NCBI RefSeq assembly: GCF_012939955.1
Contig: NZ_SPMY01000109.1
Location: 1 to 56,627, forward strand
DNA length: 56,627 nucleotides
Reading direction: 5' to 3'
Origin: Candidatus Accumulibacter phosphatis
GTDB lineage: Bacteria; Pseudomonadota; Gammaproteobacteria; Burkholderiales; Rhodocyclaceae
Each line of letters opens with the position of its first letter. Positions within the stretch are counted from its first letter, which is position 1. Shown piece after piece: positions 24,040-32,198 of this stretch. The notes under the pieces are model-generated. The model was not told where the DNA came from, searched no databases, and was given only the letters and a program-made list of their open reading frames with translations. A program made the translations under genes and the position numbers.

Positions 24040-24490
24040 AAGTGATCGGCCTACGGCCTCAGAGGAACCCCCTCTGTCGAGCGCCCGGCCAGAGGCCGGA
24101 CGGAGGCAACAAACAGTTGGCCATCCAGCCCTTTGCAGTACTCGAAGGGACCAGAGGCTACCCCCCGCCGGAAAAGCGGTTTAGCAGAAAGAGCCTGGGC
24201 GTATCAACCGTCTGTGCCAGAACCCCCGTCAACCCCGCTGACAGGCCGGCAGCAAGGGAAGAGGCAAGCGGGGAAGGGAAGGGCCAACTATCACTCAAAA
24301 GACGCTGTAGCCTCTCCCAGAGCAATTGCTAGCCAAGCAAGGGCGTTACCTCAGTCCAACATCCGGTTGAACGGCAAGGCGCACACCCATCACCTTCAGG
24401 ATAGCCGTAAGGCTACGCAGCTCAGGGTTGCCCTGCGGCGAGAGGGTGCGGTAAAGCGTGGTAGCGTTCAGCGCCGCCTGGTCGGCCAGC
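24040..24490. repeat. Block duplicated at 25079-25395
   Basis: From GTGATCGGCC through the hairpin-rich start (CGGCCAGAGGCCGGACGG) to the antitoxin tail, this block recurs about 1.04 kb downstream with a few percent differences. The second copy lacks about 125 bp. The part around 24412-24490 encodes, on the minus strand, the end of a HigA-type antitoxin. Confidence 0.8.
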
Positions 24491-24560
24491 CATGCGACTC
24501 CACACCAAAGGCCCCGGCCAGATAGCGAAGTGCGGTCAACCGTTCCGTTTGATCGCCGTC
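24346..24560 (-). pseudogene. higA: HigA-type antitoxin remnant
   Basis: The minus strand encodes LADQAALNATTLYRTLSPQG and LTAILKVMGVRLAVQ, characteristic of HigA-type addiction antidotes. The upstream ERLTALRYLAGAFGVE is in another frame, so one indel near 24490 breaks it. No matching toxin remains beside it. Confidence 0.65.
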
Positions 24561-24634
24561 TTCAGCCTTCGGAATCGTCTTGCAGGATCGTTTCGTAGTC
24601 TTGGCCGCCGTAGAAAACGCCAATGATGGATACC

Positions 24635-24812
24635 TGTAGCGACGCAAAATGATGTCGGCCCAGACGCACAATCAAGGGGGCGTTCTGACGCAAATTAGTT
24701 GAGACGGATAGCGACTCCAGACGCACATTCGGTGATTCTCAAACCACATTACGTGAGACGGACGCACATTGTTGAGACGCTCAATCGCGTTCGCGGTACG
24801 GATGGTCACAGC
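24635..24812. repeat. Left half of a long inverted repeat, partner at 38268-38446
   Basis: About 175 bp match the reverse complement of 38268-38446 with few differences. Internal repeats of GACGCACAT/GACGCAAAT type recall the multiple terminal sites of IS21- or Mu-like elements. The two copies bracket 13.5 kb, including hsdMSR and two IS110 copies. At the right copy the glycerate kinase gene is truncated. Confidence 0.8.
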
Positions 24813-24864
24813 GGCAGTCACGCTGCCCGTATCTCCTCGATTAGTTTCATCGATCGCTGCGGAT

Positions 24865-24990
24865 TCAGCAGGGCTTGGCCATCAAGTCCATCAGCGCCAG
24901 GCGCTCCGGATGTCGTATCGGCAAGGCCGCTAATCTGCGGCGCAAGGCCACGATCGCCTCCATCGGAACGGCGACACCGTAACCGTCAGC
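24865..24990 (-). pseudogene. 5' fragment of a transposase-like gene
   Basis: The minus strand reads VPMEAIVALRRRLAALP and then IRHPERLALMDLMAKPC before a stop. A related but shorter version lies at about 37270-37370. I think both are starts of an integrase-type transposase cut off near the long inverted repeats. Family identity is uncertain. Confidence 0.4.
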
Positions 24991-25078
24991 CGTACCCTCG
25001 CAGCCCTGCCAAAAACCAACGAATAAGGGCTGTTCGTGGCACGGCATCCGAGACACATTTCATAGCCGAAAACTAAGA

Positions 25079-25395
25079 AGTGATCGGCCTACGGCCTCAG
25101 AGGAACCACCCTGTCGAGCGCCCGGCCAGAGGCCGGACGGAGGCAACAAACAGTTGCGCATCCAATCCTTTGCAGTACTCGAAGGAACCAGAGGCTACCC
25201 ACCGCCGGAAAAGCGGTTTAGCAGAAAGAGCCTGAGCGTCTCGACCGTTTGTTCCAGAACCCCCCGTCAGCCCCTGCTGATAAGCCAGCAGCAAAGGGAG
25301 AGGCAAGGGCGGAAGGCTGCGCAGCTCAGGGTTGCCCTGCGGCGAGAGGGTGCGGTAAAGCGTGGTGGCGTTCAGCGCCGCCTGGTCGGCCAGTA
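25079..25395. repeat. Second copy of the 24040-24490 block
   Basis: Same order of segments as the first copy but with about 125 bp missing before the antitoxin-derived part. Most mismatches are single bases, so the duplication is not very recent. Confidence 0.8.
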
Positions 25396-25620
25396 CTCTG
25401 CCGCCCTCTCGATGTCAGAACTTTGGCTGCGCTTGGTGCAGCTGCAGAGCAGCAGCACCAACACCAACGTTTGACCCGCTTACGCGTAATACACGCGATA
25501 GCCCAGCCCGGCGTCGATCCGCAGCTCCCACACGCCGTCACGGCAAAATTTGTGGTCGCCGAAGTTTGCCGACGCCGCCGCCAGGCAGCGTAACGCTCAG
25601 CCCCCCCGGACGGCCAGGCA
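25314..25620 (-). pseudogene. higBA remnant: HigB toxin joined to HigA tail
   Basis: The minus strand encodes NFGDHKFCRDGVWELRIDAG then YRVYYA of a HigB/RelE-type toxin. An in-frame stop follows, yet LVLVLLLC and SDIERAAEYW continue the family pattern. It runs directly into the antitoxin piece LADQAALNATTLYRT in another frame. The operon is thus inactivated and joined by deletion. Confidence 0.65.
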
Positions 25621-25827
25621 TTGAGTAGAGGAAAGGGGAATCGTGGAGCACCCGTGCTCGTGGATGCCCCGTAGAACGACGAGAGCGGGTCGCTGACGGG
25701 TTTTCTGTCTTGGCCTAACCCCATGGGGTAGCCAAGCCCGCGCGGACGCGCCTGGCGGGCCGTTTTGCGGATGGTGACCGTACTCAGCCAAGGCCACTAT
25801 TTGCCTTGACGAAGGCGGTTGAACGCC
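25621..25827. other. Spacer upstream of the BrnA-like gene
   Basis: No gene recognised. I looked for a BrnT toxin reading frame in all frames and found none. Confidence 0.4.
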
Positions 25828-26088
25828 ATGAAAAAGAAATTGCCAAGACTGCCGACCGATAAGGCGGCGGAAGACTTTGTCGCGACGGCAGACCTGACCG
25901 ATTACGACCTGTCCCGCATGACCCCGATGCGCTTCGAGTTTCAGCCGAAGGATCGCAGCATCACCATGCGGTTGTCGGAATCGCTGTTCGCGGCCATCAG
26001 GGAAGAAGCCGATCGTTCCGGGATGCCGTACCAGCGCTTTATCCGCAAGGCGCTCGAAGAGGCCGTGCATCAGCCGTCAGGCACCTGA
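25828..26088 (+). CDS. BrnA/CopG-type antitoxin without its toxin
   Basis: About 86 residues from ATG 25828 (89 from 25819). The sequence LPRLPTDKAAEDFVATADL followed by RSITMRLSESLFAAIREEAD and YQRFIRKALEEAV is the ribbon-helix-helix antitoxin of BrnTA-like systems. The BrnT toxin normally precedes it; only unrecognisable DNA lies there. It could be a lone regulator or have lost its toxin. Confidence 0.75.
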   Translation: MKKKLPRLPTDKAAEDFVATADLTDYDLSRMTPMRFEFQPKDRSITMRLSESLFAAIREEADRSGMPYQRFIRKALEEAVHQPSGT

Positions 26089-26375
26089 CGACCCTTGTCT
26101 GAATTCACCCGTGCCGCCAGTTCCCGACCCGCCTTGAAGTGGGGCAGGGCCTTCGCTGGAACCGGCACGGTGTCGCCGGTCATGGGATTGCGCCCGATGC
26201 GCGGTGGCCGGTAGGTCAAACGGAAACTGCCGAACCCGCGTATCTCGATTCGCTCGCCGTTCGCCAGGGTTTCAGTCATACCCTCAAAAATGGCGTTCAC
26301 CGCCGTTTCGACATCCCTGACGGTGAGCGCCGCCGAGCGGGCGGTGATCCGGGCGATGAGTTCGGAACGGGTCAT
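26070..26375 (-). CDS. ihfB: Integration host factor beta-like DNA-bending protein
   Basis: 101 residues, the usual IhfB size: MTRSELIARITARS at the start, GERIEIRGFGSFRLTYRPP with the conserved intercalating arm region RIGRNP, then FKAGRELAARVN. It bends DNA and assists recombination or plasmid replication. The 3' end overlaps the convergent BrnA-like gene by 19 bp. It is probably a plasmid-borne copy, since kfrA and an iteron array follow. Confidence 0.92.
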   Translation of the reverse strand: MTRSELIARITARSAALTVRDVETAVNAIFEGMTETLANGERIEIRGFGSFRLTYRPPRIGRNPMTGDTVPVPAKALPHFKAGRELAARVNSDKGRQVPDG

Positions 26376-26577
26376 GGGGCGGCATTCTACGCGGCCCAGC
26401 CCCTGGCCGTTATCCCCAGAATCCGTGGACGAAACGGTGCAGAGGGGCGGTAACCCCAGATCCAGCCGCTGTTTTCGCCTCGCTTCGCAATGAGGCGGCG
26501 GCGCGGCGCTCGCGCCCCGGCTCCCGCCAAAATTCTTCCCCGTTGTCTTGCTAAATTAGGGTAATTACCGTAACATT

Positions 26578-26597
26578 ATTATCGTAATAACGATAAT
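26578..26597. promoter_or_regulatory. Palindromic operator upstream of kfrA
   Basis: ATTATCGT and ACGATAAT form perfect 8-bp arms around AATA in an AT-rich stretch 30 bp before the kfrA start. KfrA-type proteins repress their own promoters. Confidence 0.65.
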
Positions 26598-26627
26598 TTC
26601 AGAACACTCTTTCAAGGACATAAGATC

Positions 26628-27275
26628 ATGGCCAAGGCGGTGGTGACGCAAGAACGTGTTTTCGAGGTGGCACAGGCCCTGACGGACCAGGGCACGGCGC
26701 CGACAATCTTGAACGTGCAGGAAGAGATCGGCGGGGGCAGCTATACGACGGTCAAGCGCTATCTGGACCAGTGGCGGGAGGCGGCGCCGAAGCAGCGGCA
26801 GCCGGTAGAACTGCCGGAACCCGCTGTCGCCCGGCTGATGAGTCTCGGCCGGGAGTTCTGGGGCCTGCTCGACGAACAGGCCGGACAGCAGGTGGAAGCG
26901 CTGCGGGCGGCGACGCGAGAAGAGATCGCGGCGATCCAGACGCAGCTCGACCAGGCGGAGCAGGCGATCGGCCGGCTGGAGGCCGAGAGAGAGCAGGCCG
27001 ACAACCATGCCGCCACGCTGGAACAAGCACTACGCGAAGCCGTGGCCGCACGGGCGACGCAGACCGAACGGATGGCCGCCGCCGAAGCCAAGGCCGGCGA
27101 ACTGGCGGCACGGGTCGAAGACCTCAAGGGCGAACTGGAGCGGGCCCATGCGCGACAGACGGCCGAACGCGAAGCAGTGACTTCGGCACGCGCCGAAGCC
27201 CAGGCCGCTGCGGTGGAAGCTGCCCGTTTGCAGGGCGAACTGACGGCACTTAAGAAACCGCGTTCAAGCGCTTAA
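26628..27275 (+). CDS. kfrA: KfrA-like plasmid DNA-binding coiled-coil protein
   Basis: 215 residues. The N-terminal 60 or so (ERVFEVAQALTDQGTAPTIL, then GGGSYTTVKRYLDQWRE) form the KfrA DNA-binding domain. The rest is a long Ala/Glu/Arg coiled coil (REEIAAIQTQLDQAEQAIGR onward). KfrA proteins aid plasmid stability as transcriptional autorepressors with a filament-like tail. A palindrome sits upstream and an iteron array follows about 150 bp downstream, so this looks like a third plasmid-backbone module. Confidence 0.88.
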   Translation: MAKAVVTQERVFEVAQALTDQGTAPTILNVQEEIGGGSYTTVKRYLDQWREAAPKQRQPVELPEPAVARLMSLGREFWGLLDEQAGQQVEALRAATREEIAAIQTQLDQAEQAIGRLEAEREQADNHAATLEQALREAVAARATQTERMAAAEAKAGELAARVEDLKGELERAHARQTAEREAVTSARAEAQAAAVEAARLQGELTALKKPRSSA

Positions 27276-27428
27276 CCCTGGCGAAGGGGGGGCACGGCAA
27301 CGGGCAGCTTTCTTCGGGAAATCGTCGTCGCGCGGGGAGTTGGGTGGGTGGCCGCAAGAGGGTCATGGCGGCGATAAAGCGTGGTTACGGCGCTTTGTCG
27401 CCGTTGTTTGTCCGGGCTGGTGTTGTGA

Positions 27429-27520
27429 AAACAACGGTGCAGTAAAGGTAAAACAACGGTAGAAAAAAGGTAGAACAACGGTGCAGTAACGGTAAAAAAA
27501 AGGTAGAACAACGCTGCAGC
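27429..27520. repeat. Third iteron-like array, 11-bp periodicity
   Basis: ACAACGGT-type repeats start at 27431, 27453, 27475 and 27508, with AAGGTA halves between them, so spacing is 22, 22 and 33 bp. The array lies downstream of kfrA. It could be a plasmid origin or partition site. Its AT-rich direct repeats differ from both other iteron sets. Confidence 0.7.
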
Positions 27521-27585
27521 GCCGGGCAGGATATGTGAAGTAGGCCCACCCGCAAGCGGGTTGTCCTTCTTCACGAAGCCCTTAT

Positions 27586-27751
27586 TCGCACTGCGTGCTC
27601 AACGGGAACCGATCAGGCAACCTGATGCGCACGCTTGGAGCGCGCACATCGCGGCATTGGCTGGCACGACCTGCTGCTGATCTACCGCAAGTCGGATGCC
27701 GACACCCTCAGACTGGCGCGGCTTGGCTCGCACAGCGAGCTTTTCGGTTGA
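27586..27751 (+). pseudogene. yafQ: YafQ-type toxin remnant
   Basis: The last 29 residues of a YafQ-like RNase toxin are intact: WHDLLLIYRKSDADTLRLAR then LGSHSELFG and a stop. Upstream, LNGNRSGNLM looks like the earlier part in another frame. No DinJ-type antitoxin is nearby. Confidence 0.7.
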
Positions 27752-27937
27752 GCCTGTCCGGTTGAAGTACGCTTCAACTTGGCGTCAGGTGAACGCTCAC
27801 GTCACGTCAGATTAGGGCCGCTTTCAGCCTTGTCTGACGTTTCAGGCCCAACGCCTTACCGTGAAAGAACACCCTCTTGAAGGCGAGCGACTCTCTGGCG
27901 CTTGATGCCATGCAGAGCAACTGGCAGGAAGAGAGAC
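27752..27937. other. IS110 copy 1 downstream flank with attC-like half site
   Basis: No gene. GCCCAAC near 27848 fits the consensus of one half of an integron attC core, RYYYAAC. The IS probably begins shortly after it. The downstream non-coding part of IS1111-type elements can encode the guide RNA, so this stretch deserves a look. Confidence 0.4.
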
Positions 27938-29158
27938 TCAGGCGGCAGCGGGGATAAAGCCGTGCTTCTGGAGCATCTTCAACCAGCGAGGGGCGTTGCG
28001 TGCAACAGATAGGGCTTCGAAGTCGGTTGCCGAGTCCCGGTAGTGCGTCTGTCGGCTGATCAACAGGAAGACCGTTTTGAGAATCTTGTGGGCGATGGCG
28101 ACGATGGCGCGCTTATGCCCTCGTCGCAAGCGAAGCGCCTCGAACTTGGACTTGAAAGCACATCGTGTCCGACTGGCCGCGTGGGCGAACTGGCAAAGCA
28201 GGCGTCGGACCCAGGGATTGCCTTTTCGTATTCGTCCGGTCTTGCGCTTTCCGGCGGACTCGTTGTTGCCGGGACAAATACCCACCCAGGAAGCCAGTCG
28301 GTCAACCGAGCCGAAGGCGCTCATGTCATTACCGATCTCGACCAGCAGCAAGGCTGCACCCACTGCGTCGATGCCGGGGATGGTCTGCATCAGTGCCAGC
28401 ATGCTTCGGTAGGACGCCAGTTGATCGAGGAGATACTGGTCGAAACGATCGATACGGCGTTCGAGCTCCTCGACGTGCGCGATCAATTCATGCAGCACGA
28501 AGCGGTGGTCGGCGGTGAGTTCGCCATCGAGCGCATCGAGCAGTTCCGTACGGTCGGCCTTGAGACGGTTGCCGGCGAGCATCAGCACTTCGGCGGGAGA
28601 GTGCTCGGCGATCAGCGCCTTGACCATCGCTCGCCCGGCGACGCCGTGGATGTCGCTCACCACCACCGACAAACGAATGCCGCCGTCGGAGAGGATCTTG
28701 TGCACGCGGTTCTTCTCGCTCGAAAGGATGCCGATCAGTTGCTGGCGCTGCCGCCCAACGTGGCGCAAAGCCCGGAACTGCGCTGGCGGCACGAAAGACG
28801 CGCGCAGCATGCCGGCTCGCGCCAGCATCGCCAGCCACTGCGCATCCGCCCAGTCCGTCTTGCGGCCGGGTACGGTCTTCACGTGCCGCGCATTGACCAC
28901 CGTCGCGACGATCCCGACCTGTTCCAGCGCCGCATGCGGACTCTTCCAGTAGATGCCGGTGCTCTCCATGACCACCATCTCGGCACCGTGAGCGGCCACC
29001 CACTGCGCCATCGCCTGGCGGTCACGCTTGAATCCGCCGAACTCAGCCAACTCGACACTCGTCTGGCCGGCCTCATCTTCCGTGATCGCACAGGCCGTGA
29101 TCTTCGCCTGGTGAACGTCCAGCCCGACCACCCGCTTGTACAGTTTCGCCAGTTCCAT
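27938..29158 (-). CDS. IS110/IS1111-type transposase, copy 1
   Basis: 406 residues. The N-terminal DEDD domain is visible (VVGLDVHQAKITACAI with the first Asp, VMESTGIYWKSP with the Glu, GRKTDWADAQWLA with later Asp residues). The C-terminal transposase_20 domain has TIPGIDAVGAALLLVEIGN and WVGICPGNNESAGKRKTG with the serine nucleophile. It is a guide-RNA-directed recombinase family. It is about two-thirds identical by eye to the second copy at 29.6 kb, so they are different IS types. Flanking GTTAG and GCCCAAC core-like motifs suggest insertion at integron attC-type sites. Confidence 0.93.
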   Translation of the reverse strand: MELAKLYKRVVGLDVHQAKITACAITEDEAGQTSVELAEFGGFKRDRQAMAQWVAAHGAEMVVMESTGIYWKSPHAALEQVGIVATVVNARHVKTVPGRKTDWADAQWLAMLARAGMLRASFVPPAQFRALRHVGRQRQQLIGILSSEKNRVHKILSDGGIRLSVVVSDIHGVAGRAMVKALIAEHSPAEVLMLAGNRLKADRTELLDALDGELTADHRFVLHELIAHVEELERRIDRFDQYLLDQLASYRSMLALMQTIPGIDAVGAALLLVEIGNDMSAFGSVDRLASWVGICPGNNESAGKRKTGRIRKGNPWVRRLLCQFAHAASRTRCAFKSKFEALRLRRGHKRAIVAIAHKILKTVFLLISRQTHYRDSATDFEALSVARNAPRWLKMLQKHGFIPAAA

Positions 29159-29408
29159 CCGTCACTCCTTTCCCGTAAAGTCACAAACGGGTGGGAACGG
29201 CGCTTGACCGAAACAACCTGCAGGGTTGCCCCTGCGGCCTTTTTACCGTGCGCTCTCCACGAGGCAATCCGGGGTACGAGTCGGTTCAGCGGGTCACGTT
29301 AGGCATCGGGGTACAACCACCATCTCATTGCTCGACCTCTGCCGTTTCCACCCACTCGTATTCTCTTTCATCATCCGGGGTGGCGCGAGCCGCCTCACGC
29401 AATGACCG
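29159..29408. ncRNA. Conserved upstream flank of IS110 copy 1, guide-RNA candidate
   Basis: The 250 bp between the transposase start and the element end contain GGGGTACGAGTCGGTTCAGC and GGTCACGTTAG, shared with the flank of copy 2 at about 30950-30990. Both flanks end AATGACCGTTAG. Conserved non-coding DNA of this length in IS110-type elements is where guide (bridge/seek) RNAs are encoded. Which end carries it here is not settled. Confidence 0.4.
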
Positions 29409-29615
29409 TTAGGCTTAAACCTGACAGCTTTGCCGCTAGCGTGCTTTATTTTCCGTTTTCTGAGGCGACCCCACCACGCGCGAGGCCTTCCGCTTTGGCG
29501 AGGCCTTCGAGACGCTTGCGCGACTCTGCGGTCTTCAAGGTTAATGTGCAAGAAGCCACTTGGAAGACGCACGAAGACCTGACCACCGGGGGTCATGCAA
29601 ATGGGTTGTCGTGAA
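29409..29615. other. Junction between the two IS110 copies
   Basis: Begins with GTTAGGC (29408-29414), the attC core consensus, then about 200 bp of downstream flank of copy 2 with no open reading frame of interest. Confidence 0.4.
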
Positions 29616-30836
29616 TCAGGCGGCTGCGGGGATGAAGCCGAAGCGGGTCAGGGCCTTGATCCAACGAGAAGCGTTGCGCTGTACGGAAAGCTGCTCATAG
29701 TTGGTGGCGGAATCCCGGTAGTGTTCGCCACGCTTGAGCATGAAGAAGATGGTGCGCAACATTTTGTGAGCCAGAGCGACGATGGCGCGTTTGTAACCGC
29801 GGCGAACGATCAGCGACTGGAACTTGGACTGGAACGCTGATTTGGTCCGACTGGCGGCGTGAGCGAACTCACAGAGAAGTCGGCGAACGTAGAGATTACC
29901 CTTGCGCACGCGCCCCGACTTTCGTTTTCCCGCCGACTCGTTGTTGCCGGGGCAAACGCCGACCCAGGAAGCCAGGCGATCCGGGGAGCCAAAGGCACTC
30001 ATGTCGCTGCCGATCTCGACCAGCAGCATGGCGGCGCCGATAGCGTCGACGCCTGGCAGCGTTTGCAGCAGCGCCAGCGCATTCATCTCGCTTGCCAGTT
30101 CGCCGAGCAGGCGAGCGTCGAAGCGGGCGATGCCCGCTTCCAGTCCCTCGATATGCCGCAACAGTTCGTCGAGAACGAACACATGACTCGCGGTCAATTC
30201 GCCCTGCAGGGCATCATGCAACTCCTCACGGCTGGCCTTGAGGCGTCGGCTGGCGAGCTTAAGTACCTCCTGGGGAGGCTCGCCGGCAAGGAGGCCTTTG
30301 ATCATCGCCCGTGCCGACTGACCATGGATGTCGCTGACGACGACACCCAGGCGAATGCCGGCGTCGGTCAGCACTTTGTGCATGCGGTTCTTCTCGGACG
30401 AGAGCAGGCCGACCAGCTTTTGCCGCTGTCGAGCGATCAGACGCAGTTCGCGCAGTTTGGCCGGTGGCACGAAAGAGGCACGCAGCAAACCGGCTCGCGC
30501 CAGGGTGGCCAGCCACTGGGCATCACCGACATCGGTCTTGCGCCCCGGCACCTGCTTGACGTGGCGGGCATTGACCACCGTCGCCCGGATACCCACCGCC
30601 TCCAGCGCCGCATACGGACTCTTCCAGTAGATGCCCGTGCTTTCCATGACGACTTCCTCAGGCTCAAGCGTCGCCGCCCAGGCTGCCAGCGCTCGTCGGT
30701 CGCGTTTGAAGGCCCCAAATTGCCGCTGTTCGATGCGTGTCTCGCCGCCCGATTCCTCGGTGATCGCGCACGCCGTGATTTGGGCTTGATGGATGTCGAG
30801 TCCAATGACCCGCTTGTGGATCGGAACCAGTTCCAT
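29616..30836 (-). CDS. IS110/IS1111-type transposase, copy 2
   Basis: 406 residues, same organisation as copy 1: VIGLDIHQAQITACAI, VMESTGIYWKSPYAALEAVG, GRKTDVGDAQWLATLARAG, TLPGVDAIGAAMLLVEIGS and WVGVCPGNNESAGKRKSG. Unlike copy 1, it keeps Gly in TDVGDA where copy 1 has TDWADA. It lies in the same orientation 457 bp from copy 1, so the second IS appears to have landed beside the first, probably at the same kind of target site. Confidence 0.93.
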   Translation of the reverse strand: MELVPIHKRVIGLDIHQAQITACAITEESGGETRIEQRQFGAFKRDRRALAAWAATLEPEEVVMESTGIYWKSPYAALEAVGIRATVVNARHVKQVPGRKTDVGDAQWLATLARAGLLRASFVPPAKLRELRLIARQRQKLVGLLSSEKNRMHKVLTDAGIRLGVVVSDIHGQSARAMIKGLLAGEPPQEVLKLASRRLKASREELHDALQGELTASHVFVLDELLRHIEGLEAGIARFDARLLGELASEMNALALLQTLPGVDAIGAAMLLVEIGSDMSAFGSPDRLASWVGVCPGNNESAGKRKSGRVRKGNLYVRRLLCEFAHAASRTKSAFQSKFQSLIVRRGYKRAIVALAHKMLRTIFFMLKRGEHYRDSATNYEQLSVQRNASRWIKALTRFGFIPAAA

Positions 30837-31088
30837 ACCGTCTCCTTTCGCAATAAACTTGAATGCGGGAGGCGGTCGGTGCCAGAACCGAAGTTGCCTG
30901 AAGGCGACACGTCGCCAACGGCCCTTTTAATGTGTGCGCTCGATGGCAGCAATCCGGGGTACGAGTCGGTTCAGCGGGTCACGTTAGCTTGCGGGGTCAA
31001 GCCGCCAAAACTTTGCGCGACCTCTACCCATCGCCTCCCAACTCGAATCTTCTTTCATGATCCGGGGCGGCCGCAACTGCAATGACCG
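30837..31088. ncRNA. Conserved upstream flank of IS110 copy 2, guide-RNA candidate
   Basis: Matches the flank of copy 1 in the GGGGTACGAGTCGG block and the terminal AATGACCGTTAG, while the parts in between differ. Conserved outer and variable inner segments would fit an RNA with a target-specific loop. This is inference from the comparison of two copies. Confidence 0.4.
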
Positions 31089-31290
31089 TTAGTGGCGGCA
31101 GCTATGCTCCCGCCGGAGGCCGCGCCCCAGCTTCGCACGAGCGCGGGGCAAGGAGGGCGCGACGGTTCAAGGCTTCGCCTTCAACCCGCGCTTGCTCTTT
31201 CGCCACTCCCAAGTCGCCGCCTTCCTTGCCCAGATCCCTCTTTGACAAGGGCGCTTGCGGATTTTTTGTTGAATTTTTGCAACACATATT
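31089..31290. repeat. GC-rich hairpin repeat at the IS end
   Basis: Begins GTTAGTGGCGGCAGC. CTCCCGCCGG, GGCCGCGC, TTCGC..GAGCGCGG and AAGGCTTCGCCTTCAACCCG follow, also present near 21778-21880 and, weakly, at 20818-20930. Strong dyads and the GTTAG start are compatible with integron attC-type or similar folded recombination sites. Confidence 0.45.
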
Positions 31291-31322
31291 TGTACTATGA
31301 ATGTATTACAAGGAGGTGCCTT

Positions 31323-31601
31323 ATGTCACAGGCTCAAGAACCGATCACTATCAGCATTCGCGCCAAAGCAGGGCAGCGCGACCTGATCGACCAGGCCGCT
31401 GATCGTCTCGGTCGCAGTCGCTCAGAATTCATGCTCGAAGCCGCGTGCCGCCAGGCCGAAGACGTGCTGCTCGACCAGACCTATTTTTCACTCGATGCGA
31501 ACGGCTTTGCCGCCTTCCAGGCGATGCTCGATGCCCCGCCCGCTCCAACCGACAGGCTTCGCCGCACCTTGAAGGCATCCGTTCCCTGGGAATCAAACTG
31601 A
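31323..31601 (+). CDS. tacA: TacA-like DUF1778 antitoxin
   Basis: 92 residues from ATG 31323, with a strong AAGGAGG ribosome site. ITISIRAKAGQRDLIDQAAD and SRSEFMLEAACRQAEDVL form the ribbon-helix-helix. It lies 1 bp before a GNAT gene, the TacAT arrangement, and should both block the toxin and repress the operon. Confidence 0.88.
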   Translation: MSQAQEPITISIRAKAGQRDLIDQAADRLGRSRSEFMLEAACRQAEDVLLDQTYFSLDANGFAAFQAMLDAPPAPTDRLRRTLKASVPWESN

Positions 31602-32099
31602 ATGTTGTCGTCGCCGGAACCTCTCGCCGATCATCACCAACTTGACGGCTTTGAAAGCGGCGAGCCATCGCTAGACGATTGGTTGAAGCGGCGTGCGCTG
31701 AAGAACCAGGCAAACGGCTCTTCGCGCACCTACGTTGTGTGCGAGGGGCAGGCCGTCATTGGCTATTACTGCCTCGCCGCCGGAGCCATCGGCCACGGCG
31801 AAGTCTCAAGGTCTATGCGGCAAAACCGTCCAGACCCGATTCCGGTGCTCGTGCTTGGCCGTCTGGCGATCCATAAGGAGCACCACCAAGAAGGCATTGG
31901 CACGGCACTCCTGCGCGACGCTATTCTGCGCGCGCTTCAGGCCGCCAAGATTGCCGGAATTACCGCGCTGCTCGTGCATGCCCTCTCCGAGGACGCCAAG
32001 CGCTTCTATCGTTCGCGCGGGTTCCTCGAATCCCCCGTCAAGCCGATGACCATGTGCCTCATGCTGACCACTGCCGAACAGGCTTTAAGCGAGGAGTGA
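31602..32099 (+). CDS. tacT: TacT-like GNAT toxin
   Basis: 165 residues. The acetyl-CoA site is visible in VLGRLAIHKEHHQEGIGTAL, and the C-terminal RFYRSRGFLESPVKPMTMCL is typical of TacT/AtaT toxins, which acetylate aminoacyl-tRNA. It immediately follows the antitoxin gene. The LDDWLKRRALKNQ start is the common N terminus of the toxin class rather than of general GNATs. Confidence 0.88.
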   Translation: MLSSPEPLADHHQLDGFESGEPSLDDWLKRRALKNQANGSSRTYVVCEGQAVIGYYCLAAGAIGHGEVSRSMRQNRPDPIPVLVLGRLAIHKEHHQEGIGTALLRDAILRALQAAKIAGITALLVHALSEDAKRFYRSRGFLESPVKPMTMCLMLTTAEQALSEE

Positions 32100-32198
32100 G
32101 CATCGCAGCGGAGAGTAACGATTTCGCCGAAAATGGCTCTGGCCTTCAAAAAAACAACCACGCTATAACAAACAAGACAAAGAAAGAGATGGGGAGCC

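Noticed and set aside
28043..31085. Two frames of more than 400 residues on the plus strand
   Set aside because: They are antisense to the two IS110 transposases, which have full catalytic motifs.
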